Assembly: GCA_947039275.1 (NCBI GenBank)
Contig: CAMQYL010000001.1
Span: 151,546-215,545, forward strand
Length of the DNA: 64,000 nucleotides
DNA from: Amulumruptor sp947039275
GTDB lineage: Bacteria; Bacteroidota; Bacteroidia; Bacteroidales; Muribaculaceae
Direction: 5' to 3'
Shown piece after piece: positions 8,801 through 17,511 of this stretch. Each line of letters begins with the position of its first letter. Within the stretch, counting starts at the first letter, position 1. Position numbers and translations under genes: made by a program. The notes beneath the pieces were generated by a model that had not been told where the DNA came from, searched no databases, and saw only the letters and a list, made by a program, of their open reading frames with translations.

Positions 8801-11800
8801 GAACTTGGTGTGAATCCAGCAGGATGTGATTGGGAAGTTCAAAAAATTAAGCAAGTACCTTGGTTCGACATTCCAAAACATCGAGCCAATAATGAAATTC
8901 TATCCGAGTTCAAAGAACGCTCACTACCGGCAATTAAAGCCCAAATAAGCAATCTTTTCTTTGGCAGATTATATTACGGATTAGAGTCGTCTGGAATCGG
9001 CACTGTATGTGTACAATTGACCGACGCAGATTTACGTAACGTTATATCGTCACATAATCTCCCAATTACACCAAATATTCTTCGAGAGATTGTTGATACA
9101 GTCACTCGATTATTGGGTGAGCGATTTAGATATACTCCAAACATATATGATCTCACTGGCGCAAATAATAATCGGCCAATGAGATTCACTGACCTACCGA
9201 GAAAACATCCAGTACGACGTTATCTTGATAAATGTGCAAACCTACATCGAATACCGATTGTAAATGCACGTCGAAAAGAAGATTGTTGCAATCCTTTAGG
9301 AGAAGCCATGGCGATTTGTCTTACCAATTCCGGTAATCCAAATTTCTTCATCAACTGCGATACACTGGTTATCCGTAGAGCACCTGAAGATGGTGTTATA
9401 TACCAATGTCCTCACTGCAAGAAAAACCACTTGCATCTTTCCGGTGGAATTTGTTCTGGTTGCTATCGTCCTCTCAGTAATCCTAATAGAATAGAATTAA
9501 AGAAAGTATGGGATTCTAATTACTTGCTTGTTAACCAAGTCGAGAACAGAAAGCCTTTGCGCCTCCACTGTGAAGAATTAACAGGGCAGACAGACAATCA
9601 AGCTGAGCGTCAAAGACACTTCCGCGATTTTATCATAGCTGAGAACGTCCAAGATGAAGAGCTTCTTAAACGAGTTAAAGGGATTGACATTCTTAGCGTT
9701 ACAACGACTATGGAGGTCGGCGTAGATATAGGTGCATTACAAGCTGTAATGCTTGCCAATATGCCACCTCAACGCTTCAATTATCAGCAACGTGTTGGCC
9801 GAGGTGGTCGACGCGGACAATCATATTCTATGATCTTAACATTATGTCGAGGTCGTAGTCATGATGAACACTTCTTCCACAATCCCCACCAAATAACAGG
9901 AGATAAACCACCTACACCGTTTCTTTCTATGGACGAATACGAAATCGCCCAACGTCTATATGATAAAGAAATTCTATATTATGCGTTCCGCTCCCTTTCA
10001 GAGAGGTTAGACGGTAGCACCCACGGAGAATTTGGACCAAAGAACGGTTGGTCATTGTATCGCCAACATATTTCTAATTGGCTGACTTCACATGACGAGG
10101 TGTTGTTCAGCATTGCGAATGTAATTACTGAGAATCCGGAATTTATCGGCCGTCTTGTCACCCACGTACGTACAGAGTTGGTAAAGATGATCGATGAAGT
10201 TGTTGGCAACCCTGAAATCACATCAGATGATTTAGCTGAATGCTTAGCCGAAGGAGGCATCTTGCCGATGTATGGCATGCCAACTCGTAATCGTGAAATG
10301 TATACCAAATTGATGGAGTACACCTCACAGCGTCAACATGATTTATCATCAGTATCGCGCGATTTACAGATGGCTATTACTGCCTTCTCTCCGGGTAGTC
10401 AAATAACCAAAGATAAATCAGTCTTTACCTCTATAGGATTTTCCCCCGCATCACTCATTGTTGAGAACGGAATACTTAAGACACGCGGTGGAAACCACGT
10501 CCGCGCATTTACAATGGAAAGGGAACTTTTAAAATGTTCTCGGCCCGGTTGCCCATTCTTTAAGACTGTTGAACCAAATTCGCTTAACGAAGATATTGCG
10601 CTAAGCCGAGATGAAGAAGAAACTTGTGAATACTGCGGAAGCCCAGTTGAACACATTAAGCTCCGCACCCCCGCTGCGTTTATCACAGATTTAACACCAG
10701 GCGATAACCGCCAATCTGATTCTGACACGTCTGTCAAACGTCGCGGAGTAGTATCGGAAAGTAATACTTCGGAAACTCCATCTACAGTACGAGATAAACG
10801 TTATGAAATCTCTATTGCAAAGAAAGATTTTACATGGAGAATTTCTGATAACGACATCGAGGGAGGATATTGTGATGCCACATACATACAGCCACAATGG
10901 GGCACAATTTACTCTCGCGTCCCGTTATGGATAGCTAATCCTGTGCCTTCAAATACTTCTCAAAGCATAGAGTCTCGCGCCGAAATTAAACATAACGGGA
11001 ATGATTATGTATCAAAATTCCAAAAGAAGCGAGATGTAACTCTTGAGAATATTCGACTTGCTGCACAGAAAATCACTAACGTTTTCAAACTTAAACCAGC
11101 TTCAGAGGTTGCCGGCATAGCTCTTAATCCATTTCAGTTCGATGAAATCAACGGGCGAAAAGTTCTTAGGTTCGCTTCTCAAGGCGTTAGAGCTGCATAC
11201 TATTCTCTGGCTTTTATCCTCCAAAGAGCATTGGCAGCAAATCTTGATATTGATCCCGTTGAAATTGACGTTGTCGAACCGCAAAAGGCCGGAAACGTGG
11301 GACAAATCGTGCTATCTGATGAATTGATGCATGGTAGTGGATTTGTTGTGCATCTTTACAAATATTTTGAGGATTATGTAGACCAAATACTAAATCCGAA
11401 GAAAGGCTCCATGTTTGATAACATGATAAGCGAATCGCACTCTAAAATTTGCGACTCATCATGTTATGAATGTCTTTCTAATTACAGTAATATGCCGTAT
11501 CACGGTCTCCTTGACTGGAGACTCGGAATGTCCCTACTACGCTACCTGACCGATGAGAACTATAACATTGGTATAACTGGTAACTATAACTACCTGGAGC
11601 TAATTACTTGGAGACAGTCTACTTTCGACCTGCTCAAAACTCTATATAAGAGTTTCTTCAGAGATGATAATTTTGAACTCGAAGAAGAAGCCGATTTATC
11701 ATCCTGGGACTATTTGCCCTATATCAAAGTAAACGGAGTCTATATTATAGGTGTCCATCCCCTGTGGAACAATGACGAAACAAACGAGATTCTTAACGAT

Positions 11801-11917
11801 ACATGTTATGAACTTGGCGTTTCGGTGGATAATGTTGCGACCATAGATTCTTTTAATCTACTTCGACGATTAGGAAACTGCTACGAGGTTATAATCTCAA
11901 AAGTGCGCAATGGATAA
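5813..11917 (+). CDS. druE: DruE-like giant SF2 helicase with C-terminal DUF1998 domain
   Basis: The 2034-aa protein is a superfamily 2 helicase. Walker A is SGTGSGKTES (about 131-140), the DEAH-type box is VIDELHL (about 402-408), and motif VI is QRVGRGGRRGQ (about 1326-1336) after MEVGVDIG. Several zinc ribbons are visible (CENCG near 688, HCPCCG near 835, QCPHC and CSGC near 1200-1215, CSRPGC and CEYCG near 1574-1610). The C-terminus has the DUF1998 cysteine cluster ICDSSCYECLSNY near 1880. Size and architecture fit DruE, the helicase shared by all Druantia types; DISARM DrmA is shorter and accompanied by a separate DrmB. A coiled-coil-like stretch occurs near 930-975. It overlaps both neighbours, so one operon is expected. 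Confidence 0.8.
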   Translation: MSKFLLNPVRSFEKIKDNYILYTKTAFGTRFKEDIADFESFESERERLLRTDQVLSREVWIEPLPPYAYVNRGNDYIRVSSLTTEDLPGLNNNALNLFKDFLLRGLMQGNFPLYHHQFQMLQQASSGIDSIITSGTGSGKTESFLLPLFADIINEAEAEWTPKSDTEHYKINDWWNKSRLPESNFLSFDERNLGHITDEVLQRSVNDGHIPALRGLIIYPMNALVEDQMTRLRKALDSDEIHDFFENGNHSLKGHRIFFGQYNSSTPVSGLFERSNNPDVEKGLKVRRDRMKQRLKDAMIDLEKQTLRIQQWVDSAPTEEEKKNRADLQYTFKRAFGKNDTASAEMRSRFDIQETPPDILITNYSMLAIMLMRTEEAAIFDKTRAWLEGETDKENPKRIFHLVIDELHLNRGTSGTEIAYLLRLVLSRLGLTPNSKQLRILSSSASLDTTGEEGIQSIKFLKEFFGRDFSNKNIVEGRGVDLSDEDSSHSKLPVEPFIQLGSLFAEKPELFDNLDNPEVSSVLSKMSDKLSDQFGIIDNSTNVIERFLNILNSRELALAKRLNDVFNCGEYGTNRAIPFAENPEDNNILDQYFLNLFEDLDDIGMKRMAGEGLIVARGLFDIYKGKLKRPVNIPRLRFHFFYKNVGGLWATIDTCDWSINRPVGRLHNEPKLVDELDDKRVLELLYCENCGAVFYGGKRAVDDYGTTNYILPNSSNIEALPEQSTQPIVDRRSYEDYAIFWPVDSLDETFGTEEFDIYKHLTDLDVNMKHRMSLGSANTTTPYDCRWERYHINKFSGELKRGHTPDLENYVNGYLYEVDVTPIHQLANSPALPTHCPCCGADRGKSKSRPAAIRGFRAGFAKSTQIYAKELFNQIPTVNTPKLVTFSDSREDAASIANGIEREQFLDLMRELFLEACVNSNSEEISACQAEITEIQNNINTLEGVGNSSLQSMINGLRNKLETKQKQLNTLKTYTKFSDVISSTNVFDSQLYSRFFELGVNPAGCDWEVQKIKQVPWFDIPKHRANNEILSEFKERSLPAIKAQISNLFFGRLYYGLESSGIGTVCVQLTDADLRNVISSHNLPITPNILREIVDTVTRLLGERFRYTPNIYDLTGANNNRPMRFTDLPRKHPVRRYLDKCANLHRIPIVNARRKEDCCNPLGEAMAICLTNSGNPNFFINCDTLVIRRAPEDGVIYQCPHCKKNHLHLSGGICSGCYRPLSNPNRIELKKVWDSNYLLVNQVENRKPLRLHCEELTGQTDNQAERQRHFRDFIIAENVQDEELLKRVKGIDILSVTTTMEVGVDIGALQAVMLANMPPQRFNYQQRVGRGGRRGQSYSMILTLCRGRSHDEHFFHNPHQITGDKPPTPFLSMDEYEIAQRLYDKEILYYAFRSLSERLDGSTHGEFGPKNGWSLYRQHISNWLTSHDEVLFSIANVITENPEFIGRLVTHVRTELVKMIDEVVGNPEITSDDLAECLAEGGILPMYGMPTRNREMYTKLMEYTSQRQHDLSSVSRDLQMAITAFSPGSQITKDKSVFTSIGFSPASLIVENGILKTRGGNHVRAFTMERELLKCSRPGCPFFKTVEPNSLNEDIALSRDEEETCEYCGSPVEHIKLRTPAAFITDLTPGDNRQSDSDTSVKRRGVVSESNTSETPSTVRDKRYEISIAKKDFTWRISDNDIEGGYCDATYIQPQWGTIYSRVPLWIANPVPSNTSQSIESRAEIKHNGNDYVSKFQKKRDVTLENIRLAAQKITNVFKLKPASEVAGIALNPFQFDEINGRKVLRFASQGVRAAYYSLAFILQRALAANLDIDPVEIDVVEPQKAGNVGQIVLSDELMHGSGFVVHLYKYFEDYVDQILNPKKGSMFDNMISESHSKICDSSCYECLSNYSNMPYHGLLDWRLGMSLLRYLTDENYNIGITGNYNYLELITWRQSTFDLLKTLYKSFFRDDNFELEEEADLSSWDYLPYIKVNGVYIIGVHPLWNNDETNEILNDTCYELGVSVDNVATIDSFNLLRRLGNCYEVIISKVRNG

Positions 11918-12950
11918 TATCCCACATATTAAGAAACTAGCTGAATATATTAAGCCTATAAGCATCCTTTCTCCGAGTTCTTTCCTAAACTCGAAGAAAG
12001 GATGCATGTTGTACACTATTCTTTCGAAATCTGTTCCATATTCGCTGAAAACACCTCCGACATCAAATGCAATTTTGGGAACTATTTCGCACAAAATGCT
12101 CGAACTTCGCAGGCTTGGATTCATAAATTCCCGCGAGGAATTTAAATTGAAATGGAAAGAACTGATCCAAGAAAAAGAGTCAGAGATTAAAGCACAATTT
12201 CCCACTCTTAAGAATCTCATTTTAGCAGATTTTAAGTTATGTAATGAAATCTGGAATTTTGCTCAATCTATAACTCCGGAAGTTATTTCTGGAAGTCAGT
12301 ACGGGCAGAGTAACCCTTTTGGCCCTGAGAAAAAAGTGAAATTGGGCAATATTCTTATCGGGTATATTGATTCAGTATCCTCTTTAAGTGACGGTGCTGA
12401 GATAATCGATTATAAGACCGGTAAAGTGCATGACGAATTCGGCAACATTAAAGAAGAATATATTACTCAACTCTCACTTTATGCCTTAATGTTTGAAGAA
12501 ACGTTTGGCATAAAAGTTCAAAGGTTAGCAATTATTGACAGAAATTCCAATTACTATACCGTCAACAGATTACCTGTTAATAAAGACGATGTTCTGTCTA
12601 ATGCTCAGAGTCTGATTAATAATATTAATTTCAAAACAACTTCAGAGCCAATTGACCTTTGTTCAGCTAATGAGAACTGTAAGTTTTGTAATTGTCGCCA
12701 TCTTTGTCCTTCTTTTCAGGATGGAGCAGACAGTAGCCAAATCATAAAGGGGAAACTTGTTGCAATTCCGAATATGAATGTAGCTATTGTTGAAACAAAT
12801 TCAGGAAGAAAGGTTATCAATGGACTTGATACCTTAGATATTGATTTACATCAATATCTAAATAAAACAATAATTTTCCTCAATCTATTCGTCCGGAATA
12901 ACCTACCACTAACAATTTGCTCTAACTCTTTAATATTTATAGAAGACTAA
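11910..12950 (+). CDS. PD-(D/E)XK nuclease with iron-sulfur cysteines (DruG candidate)
   Basis: The 346-aa protein resembles the RecB/Cas4/AddB nuclease group. Visible elements in order: GTISHKMLE with H61, GYIDS with D154, IIDYKTGK with D166 and K168, then QLSLYALMF (the Q-Y motif). An early cysteine (C32) and a C-terminal group (C251, C258, C261, C263, C268) could hold a 4Fe-4S cluster as in Cas4 and AddB. The start overlaps the end of the helicase gene by 8 bp. A DNA exonuclease acting with the helicase is the natural reading. Its position fits DruG of Druantia type II, but I am inferring that name. Confidence 0.75.
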   Translation: MDNIPHIKKLAEYIKPISILSPSSFLNSKKGCMLYTILSKSVPYSLKTPPTSNAILGTISHKMLELRRLGFINSREEFKLKWKELIQEKESEIKAQFPTLKNLILADFKLCNEIWNFAQSITPEVISGSQYGQSNPFGPEKKVKLGNILIGYIDSVSSLSDGAEIIDYKTGKVHDEFGNIKEEYITQLSLYALMFEETFGIKVQRLAIIDRNSNYYTVNRLPVNKDDVLSNAQSLINNINFKTTSEPIDLCSANENCKFCNCRHLCPSFQDGADSSQIIKGKLVAIPNMNVAIVETNSGRKVINGLDTLDIDLHQYLNKTIIFLNLFVRNNLPLTICSNSLIFIED

Positions 12951-12951
12951 T

Positions 12952-14076
12952 ATGCCAATCAATATTTTTTCATTCTTTTCAGGTGCGGGTTTCCTCGATC
13001 TCGGATTTGAGTTAACCAACTTCTATAAAGTAGTCTATGTAAATGAATTTCATAGGCCATTTAACCATATTTACCGCTTTGCAAGAGCCAATATGGGCAT
13101 TGAAGAACCCATCTATGGCCACTTCATAGGAGATGTTGCACAAGTTCTCGAAAAAGAAAACATTAAAGCGTTCAATCGATTAATGTCGCAAAGTAAAGCT
13201 GAGAATCTCACTGGAATTATTGGTGGCCCTCCATGCCCCGATTTTTCCGTAGCTGGTAAAAATCGAGGCAGACATGGTGAAAATGGCAAATTGTCCGGGA
13301 CCTATGTTTCCATTATTTGTCAATCCAAACCTGACTTCTTTCTATTTGAGAATGTAAAAGGACTATATCGAACCGCAAAACACCGTGCTTTTTTTGAAAC
13401 TTTAAAAGAACAATTACGTAATGCCAATTATTATCTAACCGAGCAGCTTATAAATTCTATCGAATATGGTGCGCCGCAGGATAGAGAGAGGATAATACTC
13501 ATCGGAATTAGCAAACACCTGGCCACTAAATTTAATATCAAATCTCAAAAAGATTTTGAACATAAGTTTAACTGGGAAAGTAGTAAGAAATATTCCCGAG
13601 ACGTTCTTTGCAATCCTTGGCCAACGCAAACAGCATATAAAGAACAATCAATAACAACCATGCCAAATGATGTTATTGAAGATTTAACGATTCAACACTG
13701 GTGGGAGAAGAATGATGTTATGAATCATCCTAATGCCAATATGTTCTTTAAACCGCGTGCAGGTATTACACGTTTCACATCCATAGATGAAGGAGACGTT
13801 TCGAAGAAATGCTATAAGCGCCTTCATCGCTGGCGGTATTCTCCAACTGCCGCATATGGAAATAACGAAGTCCACATACATCCATATTTGCCACGCAGGA
13901 TATCAGTGGCAGAGGCTTTAGCAATACAATCGCTCCCTGCGACATTCGTTATTCCTGAAGATGTCTCATTGTCCGACGCATTTAAAACTATTGGAAATGG
14001 GGTTCCTTTTCTGGCAGCGAAAGGCATAGCAGAAGCACTATATAATTTTTTTCACGAAAATGGCTATAAAGATTAA
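12952..14076 (+). CDS. druM: DNA cytosine-5 methyltransferase (DruM-like)
   Basis: This 374-aa enzyme has the ordered m5C motifs: FSFFSGAGFLDLGFE (I), GGPPCPDFS with catalytic C95 (IV), FENVKGL (VI), YGAPQDRERIILIG (VIII), and ISVAEALAIQSLP plus IGNGVP (IX-X). Motif IV reads PCP rather than the usual PCQ. It transfers a methyl group from SAM to C5 of cytosine in a recognition site, presumably marking self DNA for the nuclease-helicase complex. It begins one base after the preceding stop and is overlapped by the next gene. A Vsr gene at the head of the cluster supports a 5-methylcytosine product. The target sequence cannot be read from the gene. Confidence 0.9.
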   Translation: MPINIFSFFSGAGFLDLGFELTNFYKVVYVNEFHRPFNHIYRFARANMGIEEPIYGHFIGDVAQVLEKENIKAFNRLMSQSKAENLTGIIGGPPCPDFSVAGKNRGRHGENGKLSGTYVSIICQSKPDFFLFENVKGLYRTAKHRAFFETLKEQLRNANYYLTEQLINSIEYGAPQDRERIILIGISKHLATKFNIKSQKDFEHKFNWESSKKYSRDVLCNPWPTQTAYKEQSITTMPNDVIEDLTIQHWWEKNDVMNHPNANMFFKPRAGITRFTSIDEGDVSKKCYKRLHRWRYSPTAAYGNNEVHIHPYLPRRISVAEALAIQSLPATFVIPEDVSLSDAFKTIGNGVPFLAAKGIAEALYNFFHENGYKD

Positions 14077-14779
14077 CGAAATATACCGAGCAGTTAATTC
14101 GTTGGCTAAGAATATACAATATACTTTTGCCAATGCTAACAATAAAAATACGTTTTCGCTCATTCATGCGGATAAGACAAAAGGGGTATTGTTTCATCGT
14201 TTTAATAGTGATGAAACACAGAAAGTTGTAGTTACTACTCGTAATTTACAAAAGCTTAGTGAAAAGATTCGTCCATATGTGCCCTTCTCAATTGACGTAG
14301 TGGTAGGTGCTTCTGGAAACTGGCGCTCTCTTTTCGAAAGTGCACTTGCACTTACTCCAAATTTTTTCATGTGCTACATCAATTCTCAAAGAAGACTAAT
14401 CTATGCTCCTGATCATTCGCATGATGTTGGAGTCTATGAAATCCTAACTCCTCAAAAATTCCTAGAGTTCTCCAAGCAATCACATTTCTATGATTACAAA
14501 TTTTTCATAGATAATTGTTATCCTTTGGAAGGATGCCTTCAGAGTTTCCTCAACGCATTCGTGCGGATGCCTCGAATTATCCGTAATGTAGAACCTGATT
14601 TTACATCACTATTCGACTATGATGACCCTTTGTACATATCTATTATACTCGAAAAATTAAACTTTGAATATCCTACTGATATGTCTATGCATATCTCAGG
14701 GTTTAATGTTTCATTTTCGGATGTTCTCAAATCATACATTCTTTTCCTTAACGCAAAGAATAACTATTCTTTCTATTAA
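14060..14779 (+). CDS. Hypothetical protein overlapping the cytosine methyltransferase
   Basis: This 239-aa protein starts 17 bp inside the methyltransferase gene, so it is translationally coupled to it. I do not recognise the family. It is soluble and aromatic-rich, with no Walker or obvious nuclease signature. The close coupling resembles restriction gene plus methyltransferase arrangements, so a restriction endonuclease or a specificity factor is possible, but no catalytic motif supports that. It is the last gene of the Druantia-like operon and is not a standard Druantia component that I know. Confidence 0.7.
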   Translation: MAIKINEIYRAVNSLAKNIQYTFANANNKNTFSLIHADKTKGVLFHRFNSDETQKVVVTTRNLQKLSEKIRPYVPFSIDVVVGASGNWRSLFESALALTPNFFMCYINSQRRLIYAPDHSHDVGVYEILTPQKFLEFSKQSHFYDYKFFIDNCYPLEGCLQSFLNAFVRMPRIIRNVEPDFTSLFDYDDPLYISIILEKLNFEYPTDMSMHISGFNVSFSDVLKSYILFLNAKNNYSFY

Positions 14780-14828
14780 ACAGCTTTTTGTATTTTTATA
14801 ACATTTGGTATATACGGGATAGATTGCA

Positions 14829-14969
14829 ATGTGCAGAAAACCGGAGCAGAAAGGGAAGGATGATGCTTGACAGACGGCTATCGGTCTTCAGGATGTTGAC
14901 AGGTTGAAGCCGTCGGAGTTTATGCTTGAAGAGACTGTAAGAAACAATATTATTAATACGACTTTTTAA
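14829..14969 (+). pseudogene. Decayed fragment of a Fic-antitoxin-like (VbhA-type) gene
   Basis: In one frame, ATG at 14829 opens 13 codons, meets TGA at 14868-14870, then continues with QTAIGLQDVDRLKPSEFM and ends at TAA 14967-14969. The stretch after the stop aligns with LTSIGLQDAAELKVSAYLL in the intact protein at 16025-16402, and the TGA falls exactly where that protein has Trp (DAW). This suggests a second copy of the antitoxin-like gene inactivated by TGG to TGA and truncated at the 3' end. The alignment is seen; the history is inferred. Confidence 0.55.
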
Positions 14970-14985
14970 CTTATTTGCGACCATT

Positions 14986-16017
14986 ATGGCGAAGAAGTAT
15001 GAGATACGAAATAGCACTGCGGAGTTCCTGATCTTTCAGATTGAGGGAAAGGAGGACGGTGTGCAGGTGGTCTACCATAACGAATCTGTTTGGTGTACGC
15101 AGAAAGCTATGGCGCAGCTGTTTGACTGCTCTTCTGACAACATCAGACTTCATCTGAAAAATATTTACGAGACCGGCGAGTTGACTCAAGAGGCAACTAC
15201 CGAGAATTTCTCGGTAGTTCAAACCGAGGGTGAGCGTCAGGTGAACAGGAAGTTAAAGTTCTATAATCTCGATGCCATTATCAGTGTCGGGTATCGCGTT
15301 AACAGCACTCGTGCCACGCAGTTCAGGCAGTGGTGTACTTTTATTTTGCGCCAGTTTGCCATCCGTGGATATGTGATTGACAAGAAGCGTATGGAGAACG
15401 GTTCGTTTATTGGCGAGGACTATTTCGAGCATCTGTTGGCGGAAATCCGTGAGATACGCCTCAGCGAGCGGCGTTTCTATCAGAAGCTGACGGATATTTA
15501 CGCTACAAGCATCGATTACAATCGTGATGCGCCCACTACTCGATTATTCTTCAAGAAGGTGCAGAATAAGATGCACTATGCAGTTCATGGTCATACTGCC
15601 GCTGAACTGATAATTGACCGGGCTAATGCTGAAAAGGAGCATATGGGTCTCACAACATGGGAGAACGCTCCTGACGGAAAAATAGTAAAGCCCGACGTAA
15701 GCATCGCCAAAAATTATCTCAAAGAAAGTGAGCTGGAGGATATGGGCCGGATTGTCAACTCATTCCTTGATTTGGCGGAAGACATGGCAAAGCGTCATAT
15801 TCCCATGACAATGGAGGACTGGGCTAAGCGTATTGATAAGTTCCTTGGTCTTACCGACCGTCCCGTTCTGACGGATGCCGGACACGTATCAGCCGAACAA
15901 GCTAAAGAATACGCGGAAACCGAATTTGAGAAATATCGTGTAATCCAGGACAAACTTTTCCAGTCGGACTTCGACCGCTTCAACGATGACAATCTTATCC
16001 CTTTAGACATAGAATAA
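14986..16017 (+). CDS. RhuM family virulence-type protein
   Basis: The 343-aa protein fits the RhuM family (named for a Salmonella pathogenicity-island gene). Typical segments are VWCTQKAMAQLFDCSSDNI near residue 36, GERQVNRKLKFYNLDAIISVGYRVNS near 80-105, and FRQWCTFILRQFAIRGYVID near 110. The biochemical role of RhuM is not established; members are common in restriction and toxin-antitoxin neighbourhoods. Here the following gene, 7 bp away, resembles a Fic-type antitoxin, so the two may be a toxin-antitoxin-like pair. I see no intact Fic motif (HPFxxGNG) in this protein. Confidence 0.8.
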   Translation: MAKKYEIRNSTAEFLIFQIEGKEDGVQVVYHNESVWCTQKAMAQLFDCSSDNIRLHLKNIYETGELTQEATTENFSVVQTEGERQVNRKLKFYNLDAIISVGYRVNSTRATQFRQWCTFILRQFAIRGYVIDKKRMENGSFIGEDYFEHLLAEIREIRLSERRFYQKLTDIYATSIDYNRDAPTTRLFFKKVQNKMHYAVHGHTAAELIIDRANAEKEHMGLTTWENAPDGKIVKPDVSIAKNYLKESELEDMGRIVNSFLDLAEDMAKRHIPMTMEDWAKRIDKFLGLTDRPVLTDAGHVSAEQAKEYAETEFEKYRVIQDKLFQSDFDRFNDDNLIPLDIE

Positions 16018-16024
16018 CAATTCC

Positions 16025-16402
16025 ATGACATACAAAGCTAAATATCAGGAGCTTGTTGAGTTATCACACAGCGATAATCCAATGATAAGAGAACAAGCGG
16101 ATGCATGGCTTACCAGTATCGGCCTGCAAGATGCGGCAGAACTGAAGGTGTCCGCATATTTGCTTGATTTGGTAATCAGTAATGTCAAAGGCGAGATTTC
16201 TCGTGATGAAGTGAGTCAAAGATTAAGGGAGCATTATGGGGATAATTTATATGATGAATCCCAAAACTTGCTTGATGGAGGTTATGAGATTTTACCACCC
16301 GATTCTCCGAAGATAAAAGAGATAGAGGATTACAACCGTAAACTCCGTCCGGCTTTGTATGCAGAACTTGATAAAAAGAGGAATAGAAGAAAGTTAGAAT
16401 GA
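16025..16402 (+). CDS. VbhA/Fic-antitoxin-like small protein, RhuM partner
   Basis: The 125-aa protein contains SIGLQDAAELKVSAYLLD followed by NVKGEISRDEVSQRL, the pattern of the antitoxin helix found in VbhA and at the front of many Fic proteins (GxI-DE repeat). VbhA-type proteins block the Fic active site. It is placed 7 bp after rhuM, and its stop overlaps the start of the dehydrogenase gene (ATGA). A related but broken copy lies just before rhuM at 14829-14969. Partnership with RhuM is inferred from position. Confidence 0.6.
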   Translation: MTYKAKYQELVELSHSDNPMIREQADAWLTSIGLQDAAELKVSAYLLDLVISNVKGEISRDEVSQRLREHYGDNLYDESQNLLDGGYEILPPDSPKIKEIEDYNRKLRPALYAELDKKRNRRKLE

Positions 16403-17430
16403 AAGCATTGACATATACTGCGCAGGGGCGGTTTGAGCTGATTGAGAAACCGAAGCCGGAAGTTTTGGACCCGAAGGATGCTGTGGTGAAGGTTACTCTT
16501 TCAAGCATCTGTTCGTCGGATCTTCATATTCTTCATGGAGCCGTGCCTCAGGCTGAGGTCGGCATTACTGTGGGGCATGAAATGGTTGGTGTCGTTGAGT
16601 CCATTGGCGCGGAAGTCACCAAGATTAAGCCGGGCGACAGAGTCGCGGTGAATGTCGAGACGTTCTGCGGCGAGTGCTTCTATTGTAGGCGGGGATATGT
16701 GAACAATTGCACCTCCGGCGGATGGATGCTGGGCTGCCGCATCGACGGTGGTCAGGCGGAATATGTCCGTGTGCCATACGCAGATAATGGTCTGACTCCA
16801 ATTCCCGACAACGTCAGCGATGAGCAGGCTTTGTTTGTCGGCGACATACTTGCCACCAGTTATTGGGCTGCCAAGATTTCTGAAGTTTCGGAGAATGACA
16901 CGGTGCTGATTATCGGAGCCGGACCGACAGGGTTATGCACTCTCGAATGTGTGCAGTTGTATAAGCCTCAAAGAATAGTCGTTTGCGAGGCTGATGAAAG
17001 CCGCCGTGAGTTCGTGCGCCGGCATTATCCGAATGTCATGGTGTCAGAGCCTACACAATGTCTTGAAGTTCTCAACTCATTAACAGAAGGTCGTGGCGCT
17101 GACCGCGTGATTGAGGTTGCCGGAGGCAAAGACACCTTTGAAATGGCATGGCGATGTGCCCGACCGAATGCTATAGTCTCGATAGTGGCACTATACGAGA
17201 AGGAACAAATATTGCCTTTGCCTTGGATGTATGGCAAAAATCTGACGTTCAAGACCGGCGGCGTTGATGCCTGTAACTGCGACAAAATCATGCAGTTCAT
17301 CTCCGAAGGTAGGATTGACACAACCCATCTTATAACACACCGCTACCCTCTCAGCCGCATTCAGGAAGCCTACACCCTCTTCGCCAACCGCGCCAACAAC
17401 GTCATCAAAACCGCCATCCATCCCGATTAA
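16399..17430 (+). CDS. Zinc-dependent medium-chain alcohol dehydrogenase
   Basis: The 343-aa enzyme shows the medium-chain dehydrogenase layout: catalytic zinc ligands in CSSDLH (near 38) and GHE (near 60), four structural-zinc cysteines in CGECFYCRRGYVNNC (near 92-106), and a Rossmann glycine motif IIGAGPTG (near 171). It should oxidise or reduce an alcohol or polyol with NAD(P). It overlaps the antitoxin-like gene by four bases, an odd partner, so cotranscription may simply reflect insertion. Base composition is closer to the chromosome than that of the Druantia-like genes. Substrate cannot be told. Confidence 0.9.
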   Translation: MKALTYTAQGRFELIEKPKPEVLDPKDAVVKVTLSSICSSDLHILHGAVPQAEVGITVGHEMVGVVESIGAEVTKIKPGDRVAVNVETFCGECFYCRRGYVNNCTSGGWMLGCRIDGGQAEYVRVPYADNGLTPIPDNVSDEQALFVGDILATSYWAAKISEVSENDTVLIIGAGPTGLCTLECVQLYKPQRIVVCEADESRREFVRRHYPNVMVSEPTQCLEVLNSLTEGRGADRVIEVAGGKDTFEMAWRCARPNAIVSIVALYEKEQILPLPWMYGKNLTFKTGGVDACNCDKIMQFISEGRIDTTHLITHRYPLSRIQEAYTLFANRANNVIKTAIHPD

Positions 17431-17466
17431 AGAGCATGACCGGTAACTTTATAAACAGGGAAAACA

Positions 17467-17496
17467 ACGGCGTCTCGTATGCGAACAAGACGCCGT
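17467..17496 (-). terminator. Hairpin between convergent genes
   Basis: ACGGCGTC (17467-17474) pairs with GACGCCGT (17489-17496). On the minus strand it is followed by TTGTTTTCC, so it probably terminates the phosphoesterase operon. Confidence 0.6.
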
Positions 17497-17511
17497 CAAG
17501 AAGGTAAATAC

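Noticed and set aside
2928..14076. DISARM as the name for the large defence operon
   Set aside because: DISARM needs DrmB and the PLD nuclease DrmC beside a smaller DrmA; here one 2034-aa helicase, a Fe-S nuclease and a 962-aa protein fit Druantia type II better.
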